Below are positions 58,921 through 64,000 of a stretch of DNA of 64,000 nucleotides, in pieces; positions within the stretch are counted from its first letter, which is position 1, and each line of letters opens with the position of its first letter. Under the pieces are notes generated by a model. That model ran no database searches and was not told the origin of the DNA. It worked only from the letters and a program-made list of their open reading frames with translations. The translations under genes and the position numbers were made by a program. Source of the stretch: Tabrizicola_A sp044377735 (GTDB taxonomy: Bacteria > Pseudomonadota > Alphaproteobacteria > Rhodobacterales > Rhodobacteraceae); the NCBI GenBank assembly GCA_044377735.1, contig JBILYK010000005.1, positions 27,854 to 91,853 of the forward strand, given 5' to 3'.

Positions 58921-60458
58921 TGGGAATTCAGGCTGCTGAGATCTCTGCGATCCTTAAGGACCAGATCAAGAACTTTGGCAAAGACGCACAAGTGGCCGAA
59001 GTTGGCCGCGTGCTGTCGGTCGGCGACGGGATCGCCCGTGTGCACGGGCTGGACAATGTCCAGGCCGGTGAAATGGTGGAATTCCCCGGCGGGATCCGCG
59101 GCATGGCGCTGAACCTTGAAGTCGACAACGTCGGCGTCGTGATCTTCGGTTCGGACCAGGACATCAAAGAAGGCGACACCGTCAAGCGCACCAAGTCCAT
59201 CGTGGACGTGCCCGCTGGCAACGCCCTTCTGGGCCGCGTCGTAGACGGCCTTGGCAACCCGATCGACGGCAAAGGCCCGATCGCCGCGACCGAGCGTCGC
59301 ATCGCTGACCAAAAAGCCCCCGGCATCATCCCGCGCAAATCGGTGCATGAACCCATGGCAACCGGCCTCAAGGCCGTTGACGCAATGATCCCCGTTGGCC
59401 GTGGCCAGCGCGAGCTGATCATCGGTGACCGTCAGACCGGCAAGACCGCCGTGGCGCTGGACACCATTCTGAACCAAAAGTCGTATAACGATGCGGCTGG
59501 CGATGATGAATCCAAGAAGCTCTACTGCATCTATGTCGCCATCGGCCAAAAGCGTTCGACCGTGGCCCAGTTGGTGAAGAAGCTGGAAGAAACCGGCGCG
59601 ATTGACTACACGATCGTCGTGGCCGCCACCGCATCCGACCCGGCCCCCATGCAGTTCCTCGCCCCCTATTCGGCCACCGCCATGGCGGAATTCTTCCGCG
59701 ACAATGGCCGCCATGCGCTGATCATCTATGATGATCTGTCCAAGCAGGCCGTGGCCTACCGCCAGATGTCACTTCTGCTGCGCCGCCCGCCGGGCCGCGA
59801 AGCCTATCCGGGCGACGTGTTCTATCTCCACTCCCGCCTGCTCGAGCGTTCCTCGAAGCTGAACGAAGATTTTGGCGCGGGCTCGCTGACAGCTCTGCCG
59901 ATTATTGAGACCCAAGGCGGCGACGTGTCGGCCTTTATCCCGACGAACGTGATCTCGATCACCGACGGTCAGATCTTCCTGGAAACCGAACTCTTCTATC
60001 AGGGCATCCGCCCGGCTGTGAACACCGGTCTGTCGGTGTCGCGTGTGGGCTCCTCGGCTCAGACCAACGCCATGAAGTCGGTGGCTGGCAAGGTGAAACT
60101 GGAACTCGCTCAGTACCGCGAAATGGCGGCCTTTGCCCAGTTCGGTTCCGACCTTGACGCCTCGACCCAGGCTTTGCTGAACCGCGGCGCGCGCCTGACC
60201 GAACTGATGAAGCAAAACCAGTACTCGCCCATGTCCAACGCCGAGATCGTCTGCGTGATCTATGCAGGCACCTCGGGCGCGCTCGACAAGATCGCCGTCA
60301 AGGACATCGGCCGTTTCGAGGCGGGTCTGCTGAAGCACCTGCGCACCACCGGCAAGGCGCTTTTGGAAGACATCACCAAGAACGACCGCAAAGTCGCGGG
60401 CGATCTGGAGAAAGCCATCAAAGCCGAAATCGCTGCTTTCGCCAAAGATTTCGCGTAA
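58920..60458 (+). CDS. atpA: F1Fo ATP synthase subunit alpha
   Basis: Non-catalytic nucleotide-binding subunit of F1. The 512-residue product starts MGIQAAEISAILKDQIKNFG, has Walker A GDRQTGKTAVALD near residue 170 and the DELSEED-like equivalents absent as expected for alpha. The alpha signature region is around PAVNTGLSVSRVGSSAQ. The ATG at 58920 shares bases with the atpH stop. Expected size and order. Confidence 0.97.
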   Translation: MGIQAAEISAILKDQIKNFGKDAQVAEVGRVLSVGDGIARVHGLDNVQAGEMVEFPGGIRGMALNLEVDNVGVVIFGSDQDIKEGDTVKRTKSIVDVPAGNALLGRVVDGLGNPIDGKGPIAATERRIADQKAPGIIPRKSVHEPMATGLKAVDAMIPVGRGQRELIIGDRQTGKTAVALDTILNQKSYNDAAGDDESKKLYCIYVAIGQKRSTVAQLVKKLEETGAIDYTIVVAATASDPAPMQFLAPYSATAMAEFFRDNGRHALIIYDDLSKQAVAYRQMSLLLRRPPGREAYPGDVFYLHSRLLERSSKLNEDFGAGSLTALPIIETQGGDVSAFIPTNVISITDGQIFLETELFYQGIRPAVNTGLSVSRVGSSAQTNAMKSVAGKVKLELAQYREMAAFAQFGSDLDASTQALLNRGARLTELMKQNQYSPMSNAEIVCVIYAGTSGALDKIAVKDIGRFEAGLLKHLRTTGKALLEDITKNDRKVAGDLEKAIKAEIAAFAKDFA

Positions 60459-60480
60459 CCGGCCCTGAAGGAGAAGGCAC

Positions 60481-61347
60481 ATGCCCAGCCTTAAGGACCT
60501 GAAAAACAAGATCGCGAGTGTCAAGAACACCCGTAAGATCACCAAAGCGATGCAGATGGTTTCTGCGGCCAAACTGCGCCGTGCGCAGGACGCCGCCGAA
60601 GCTGCCCGCCCCTACGCCGAACGCATGTCTGCCGTCATGGCGGGCCTTGCGGCGGGGGTTGGCAAATCGGAAAGCGCACCGAAACTGCTTGCCGGCAACG
60701 GCAAGGATCAGGTGCATCTTCTGGTCGTCATGACCGCAGAACGCGGGTTGTGCGGCGGCTTCAACTCGACCATTGCGCGCCTGGCCCGTCTTCGCGCGAA
60801 CGAGTTGATCGGCGCTGGCAAGACCGTGAAAATTCTGACGGTTGGCAAAAAAGGCCGCGAACAGCTGCGCCGCGACCTTAGCGCGCATTTCGTCGGCCAT
60901 GTCGACCTCAGCGATGTCAAGCGCGTGGGTTATGTCAACGCTCAAACCATCGCCCGCGACATCCTCGCCCGCTTTGCGGCGGACGAATGTGATGTGGTCA
61001 CGCTGTTCTTCAACCGCTTCCAGTCGGTCATCTCCCAGATCCCGACTGCACAGCAGATCATCCCTGCGGTGTTCGAAGAGACGGGTGCGGTTGCCCAGTA
61101 CGACTATGAACCCAGCGAAGAAGCCATCCTGATGGACCTTCTGCCGCGGAGTGTGGCCACGCAGGTCTTCACGGCTCTGTTGGAAAATGGTGCCTCCGAG
61201 CAGGGCGCGCGGATGTCCGCCATGGACAACGCGACCCGCAACGCAGGCGACATGATCACCAAGTACACGACGATCTACAACCGCTCGCGTCAGGCTGCGA
61301 TCACCAAAGAGCTTATCGAAATCATTTCGGGCGCGGAAGCGCTCTGA
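60481..61347 (+). CDS. atpG: F1Fo ATP synthase subunit gamma
   Basis: Central rotor shaft of F1. The 288-residue product has the N-terminal helix PSLKDLKNKIASVKNTRKIT with KAMQMVSAAKLRRAQ, ERGLCGGFNSTIARLAR in the middle and the C-terminal helix MDNATRNAGDMITKYTTIYN followed by RSRQAAITKELIEIISGAEA. It is preceded by AAGGAGAAGG and starts 22 bases after atpA. Confidence 0.97.
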   Translation: MPSLKDLKNKIASVKNTRKITKAMQMVSAAKLRRAQDAAEAARPYAERMSAVMAGLAAGVGKSESAPKLLAGNGKDQVHLLVVMTAERGLCGGFNSTIARLARLRANELIGAGKTVKILTVGKKGREQLRRDLSAHFVGHVDLSDVKRVGYVNAQTIARDILARFAADECDVVTLFFNRFQSVISQIPTAQQIIPAVFEETGAVAQYDYEPSEEAILMDLLPRSVATQVFTALLENGASEQGARMSAMDNATRNAGDMITKYTTIYNRSRQAAITKELIEIISGAEAL

Positions 61348-61364
61348 CGAACTGGAGAAACACT

Positions 61365-62807
61365 ATGGCAAAAGCACCGAAAGCAGCTGCCGCGGCAGGT
61401 AAGGTCATTCAGATCATCGGCGCCGTGGTTGACGTGCAGTTCGAAGGCGCGCTTCCCGCGATTCTGAACGCACTGATCACAGACAACAACGGCAAGAAGC
61501 TGGTTCTCGAAGTGGCCCAGCACCTTGGCGAAAACACCGTGCGCACCATCGCCATGGACGCGACCGAAGGTCTCGTGCGTGGGGCAGGCGTGTCCGACAC
61601 TGGCGCCCCCATTCAGGTGCCCGTCGGCGACGCCACCCTTGGCCGCATCCTGAACGTCATCGGCGAGCCGGTTGACGAAAAGGGCCCGGTCGTTGCCACC
61701 GAGTACCGCTCGATCCACCAAAAAGCCCCGTCCTTCGCCGATCAGGCCACCGAATCCAAGGTTCTGGTCACCGGGATCAAGGTGATCGACCTGCTGGCAC
61801 CTTACGCCAAGGGCGGCAAGATCGGCCTGTTCGGCGGCGCCGGTGTGGGCAAGACCGTTCTCATCATGGAACTCATCAACAACATCGCCAAAGTGCACTC
61901 GGGCTTTTCCGTGTTCGCCGGCGTGGGTGAGCGGACCCGTGAAGGCAACGACCTGTATCACGAAATGATCGAATCCGGCGTTATCAACCTGGAAGACCTG
62001 ACCAAGTCCAAAGTGGCGCTTGTCTACGGTCAGATGAACGAACCGCCGGGCGCACGTCTGCGCGTCGCCCTCTCGGGTCTGACGCTGGCCGAACAGTTCC
62101 GTGACCAATCCGGCACTGACGTTCTGTTCTTCGTCGACAACATCTTCCGCTTTACCCAAGCCGGTTCCGAAGTGTCGGCCCTTCTGGGTCGTATCCCGTC
62201 CGCCGTGGGCTACCAGCCGACGCTGGCCACCGACATGGGCGCGCTGCAGGAACGCATCACTTCCACCAAGGCAGGCTCGATCACCTCGGTGCAGGCCATC
62301 TACGTTCCGGCCGACGACTTGACCGACCCGGCACCTGCCACCTCGTTCGCCCACCTCGACGCCACCACCGTTCTGTCGCGTGCGATCTCGGAACTCGGCA
62401 TCTACCCGGCCGTGGACCCGCTCGACTCGACCTCGCGTCTTCTGGACCCGGCCGTCATCGGTCAGGAACACTATGACGTTGCCCGTTCGGTGCAGGGTAT
62501 TCTCCAGCGCTACAAATCGCTGCAGGACATCATCGCCATCCTCGGCATGGACGAACTTTCCGAAGAAGACAAACTGACCGTGGCCCGCGCCCGCAAGATC
62601 CAGCGCTTCCTGTCGCAGCCCTTCGACGTGGCAAAGGTCTTCACCGGCTCGGACGGTGTTCAGGTTCCTCTGGACAAGACCATCGCCTCGTTCAAGGCGG
62701 TTGTGGCCGGTGAATATGACCACCTGCCCGAAGCGGCCTTCTACATGGTCGGCGACATCGAGGAAGTGAAAGCCAAGGCCCAGAAACTCGCCGCGGCTGC
62801 GGCGTAA
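61365..62807 (+). CDS. atpD: F1Fo ATP synthase subunit beta
   Basis: Catalytic subunit of F1. The 480-residue product has Walker A GGAGVGKTVLIMELI near residue 157 and the catalytic glutamate region AGVGERTREGNDLYHEM. VLFFVDNIFRFTQAGSEVSA and the DELSEEDK motif in LGMDELSEEDKLTVARARKI follow. The N-terminal lysine/alanine stretch (MAKAPKAAAAAGKV) is typical of Rhodobacter-type beta subunits. It lies 17 bases after atpG with GGAGAAAC before the start. Confidence 0.97.
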   Translation: MAKAPKAAAAAGKVIQIIGAVVDVQFEGALPAILNALITDNNGKKLVLEVAQHLGENTVRTIAMDATEGLVRGAGVSDTGAPIQVPVGDATLGRILNVIGEPVDEKGPVVATEYRSIHQKAPSFADQATESKVLVTGIKVIDLLAPYAKGGKIGLFGGAGVGKTVLIMELINNIAKVHSGFSVFAGVGERTREGNDLYHEMIESGVINLEDLTKSKVALVYGQMNEPPGARLRVALSGLTLAEQFRDQSGTDVLFFVDNIFRFTQAGSEVSALLGRIPSAVGYQPTLATDMGALQERITSTKAGSITSVQAIYVPADDLTDPAPATSFAHLDATTVLSRAISELGIYPAVDPLDSTSRLLDPAVIGQEHYDVARSVQGILQRYKSLQDIIAILGMDELSEEDKLTVARARKIQRFLSQPFDVAKVFTGSDGVQVPLDKTIASFKAVVAGEYDHLPEAAFYMVGDIEEVKAKAQKLAAAAA

Positions 62808-62816
62808 GGGGGGATC

Positions 62817-63209
62817 ATGGCAGGCACCGTGCAATTCGATCTCGTCTCGCCAGAACGGCGTCTGGCTTCGGTCAAGGCGTCCGAGGTGCAGATTCCGGGG
62901 GCCGATGGCGACCTGACGGCGATGGAGGGGCATGCCCCCACCATCACCACGCTGCGCCCCGGCATCCTGAAGGCAGTCTCGTCCGAAGGCACCAAGGCCT
63001 ATGTCGTGACCGGCGGTTTTGCTGAAATCTCTGCCAGCGGCGTCTCGGTTCTGGCTGAACGCGCCGTGGCGATGGATGACATGACGCCTGCGCTGATGGA
63101 CCAGATGATCGCTGATGCCTCCGAGGCGACGGCTGTCGCCTCTGACAAGGACGCCGCCGACAAGGCGATGGCCGATCTGGTCGCCCTGCGCGCCGCTGTC
63201 GCGCAGTAA
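62817..63209 (+). CDS. atpC: F1Fo ATP synthase subunit epsilon
   Basis: Small regulatory subunit at the foot of the central stalk. The 130-residue product starts MAGTVQFDLVSPERRLASVK and has VQIPGADGDLTAMEGHAPTI, the epsilon beta-sandwich, with an alanine-rich C-terminal helix. It is the last gene of the operon and a strong terminator follows 24 bases later. Confidence 0.95.
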   Translation: MAGTVQFDLVSPERRLASVKASEVQIPGADGDLTAMEGHAPTITTLRPGILKAVSSEGTKAYVVTGGFAEISASGVSVLAERAVAMDDMTPALMDQMIADASEATAVASDKDAADKAMADLVALRAAVAQ

Positions 63210-63233
63210 CCTTCATTCCTATCTGAAAAAAAA

Positions 63234-63258
63234 AAGGCCCCGGAACAACCGGGGCCTT
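63234..63258 (+). terminator. intrinsic terminator of the atp operon
   Basis: The ten-base stem AAGGCCCCGG/CCGGGGCCTT has the loop AACAA, with an A run before and TCTCATTTTC after, so it could work in both directions. Confidence 0.88.
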
Positions 63259-63323
63259 CTCATTTTCTCGCATCTTACGGTTGTTTTGTGCTTAGACTGG
63301 CCAAAAGGACGATGAGGCATTTG

Positions 63324-63674
63324 ATGAAACGCATTTCCGCAGCCCGTATTGGCATTTTGCAAGGCAGCCAGTTGTTGTTTTCCGATTTTGCCGATGGCGG
63401 CGTGATGTGGACGGGGCAGGGCCACCGCGAAAGCCGCCAGGCCATCAGGTTTGATCCGCTCTTCACCGAGCCTCCCGCCGTTGTACTCACCATTTCCATG
63501 TGGGACACCGACCACGCCCACAACGCCCGCGTCGACCTGACGGCGGAAAAGATCACCACCAAGGGCTTCGATCTGGTGTTCCGCACCTGGGCCGACACCC
63601 GCGTCGCCCGCATCCGCGCCGACTGGACCGCGATCGGTGCGGTGCGGGATGAGGAGGATTGGGATGTGGTGTGA
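63324..63674 (+). CDS. H-type lectin domain protein
   Basis: A 116-residue protein with the H-type lectin pattern. GVMWTGQGHRESRQAIRFDP is followed by FTEPPAVVLTISMWDTDHAH and NARVDLTAEKITTKGFDLVF. RTWADTRVARIRADWTAIG closes the domain, and the family tryptophans and the RxRxxWxAIG ending are present. These domains bind N-acetylgalactosamine in snail agglutinin; bacterial ligands are mostly unknown. I chose the ATG at 63324 with GAGG six bases upstream; 63312 is an alternative. No signal peptide is visible, so it is probably cytoplasmic or exported by another route. Confidence 0.8.
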   Translation: MKRISAARIGILQGSQLLFSDFADGGVMWTGQGHRESRQAIRFDPLFTEPPAVVLTISMWDTDHAHNARVDLTAEKITTKGFDLVFRTWADTRVARIRADWTAIGAVRDEEDWDVV

Positions 63675-63756
63675 GGTGTAAAGCGGCGGCTTTGAGCATT
63701 TGGCGGACCTTCAAGTGGTCCTGACAGAGGGCAGCGCCCGCCCGAGGGGGCGGTCG

Positions 63757-63796
63757 GGCGCGCCCCGGCGGCGCATTCGCGCCTTGATTCCGGGCA
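63757..63796. repeat. diverged reverse-orientation relative of the 20.4-kb repeats
   Basis: In reverse complement it reads GCCCGGAATCAAGGCGCGAA and then GCGCCGCCGGGGCGCGCCCG. This parallels the opening of the repeats at 20432 and 20740 (GCCCGGAATCAAGGGCGAAG, then CCCGCCGGG). Confidence 0.5.
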
Positions 63797-63879
63797 ATAG
63801 AGCAAAAGGCAGACTGACGACCGCTCCGCCCTCGAACCTGCCGGTCGCCACATCTCGCTGAACAAGCATTGGCACAGCA

Positions 63880-63981
63880 CGTAGGGTGGGGTTCCACCCC
63901 ACCAACCCCACATGCCCCATAGGTCAGGCTCCCGCCCGACATCCCGGCGAGCCAAAGGCGGGGTAGAACCCCGCCCTACGG
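63880..63981. repeat. inverted repeat pair near the window end
   Basis: The left arm CGTAGGGTGGGGTTCCACCC and the right arm with CCCGCCCTACGG in inverse orientation are separated by about 52 bases. Each arm is itself partly palindromic (GGGTGGGG-TT-CCACCCC). From 63675 to 64000 no gene is visible. Confidence 0.7.
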
Positions 63982-64000
63982 TGTTAGCCCCGCGGGTAAA

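Noticed and set aside
61290..62933. 547-codon minus-strand open frame opposite atpD
   Set aside because: Shadow of the strongly codon-biased atpD and atpC genes.

Overview
The window looks like the chromosome of a GC-rich anoxygenic phototrophic alphaproteobacterium of the Rhodobacteraceae (Paracoccaceae) type. The evidence is the classical photosynthesis gene order puhA-lhaA-bchM-bchL-bchH-bchB-bchN-bchF on the minus strand, divergent from ppaA/aerR-ppsR on the plus strand, followed by bchG-orf428(bchP2)-bchP-idi. The family placement is an inference from gene order and protein character; no database search was possible.

Photosynthesis block (1-17.8 kb). It encodes the reaction-centre H subunit (cut by the window edge), an antenna assembly factor, most late bacteriochlorophyll enzymes (Mg chelatase large subunit, methyltransferase, dark-operative reductase BchNBL, vinyl hydratase, synthase, phytyl reductase), IPP isomerase and the redox/light regulators PpaA and PpsR. 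Where relatives carry bchE-bchJ, only a short scrambled remnant of both genes lies between ppsR and bchG. The upstream promoter region with a perfect PpsR-type site (TGT-N12-ACA) is still there. This predicts that the cell depends on the oxygen-dependent cyclase (AcsF, not in the window).

Accessory and housekeeping middle (17.8-26 kb). A cation/proton antiporter with a cyclic-nucleotide-binding tail is followed by a repeat cluster. Next come a visibly AT-rich two-gene unit (small multi-pass membrane protein plus TIR-like protein), which is a candidate defence system, and then ettA, nadD and a D-Ala-D-Ala carboxypeptidase.

Amide module (26.1-34.6 kb). A complete five-component ABC importer of the urea/amide/branched-chain amino acid class is followed by both subunits of an N,N-dimethylformamidase-like enzyme and a LuxR-type regulator. 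The small subunit is in frame with, and apparently fused to, the LivM-type permease across a six-G run.

Decayed patch (34.6-36.8 kb). This holds a broken Hint-domain gene, a broken histone-deacetylase-family gene, two copies of a palindromic interspersed repeat, a small lipoprotein and small membrane proteins. After it come an LpxR-like outer-membrane protein, an intact Hint-domain protein and rpsD.

Housekeeping (39.9-55.2 kb). UPF0114/YqhA, homospermidine synthase, hisC-tyrA, an extensin-like protein, a DUF2125 protein, a ChaC-like cyclotransferase, an ExbB/MotA-like plus OmpA-like pair, an M23 peptidase, clpA, gloB, a methyltransferase and a DUF3429 membrane protein.

End (55-64 kb). An RTX-repeat protein, a recombination scar holding the 3' ends of a second RTX gene and a second methyltransferase gene, the F1-ATPase operon atpHAGDC, an H-type lectin-domain protein and palindromic repeats. 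No rRNA, tRNA, CRISPR array or intact transposase was recognised.
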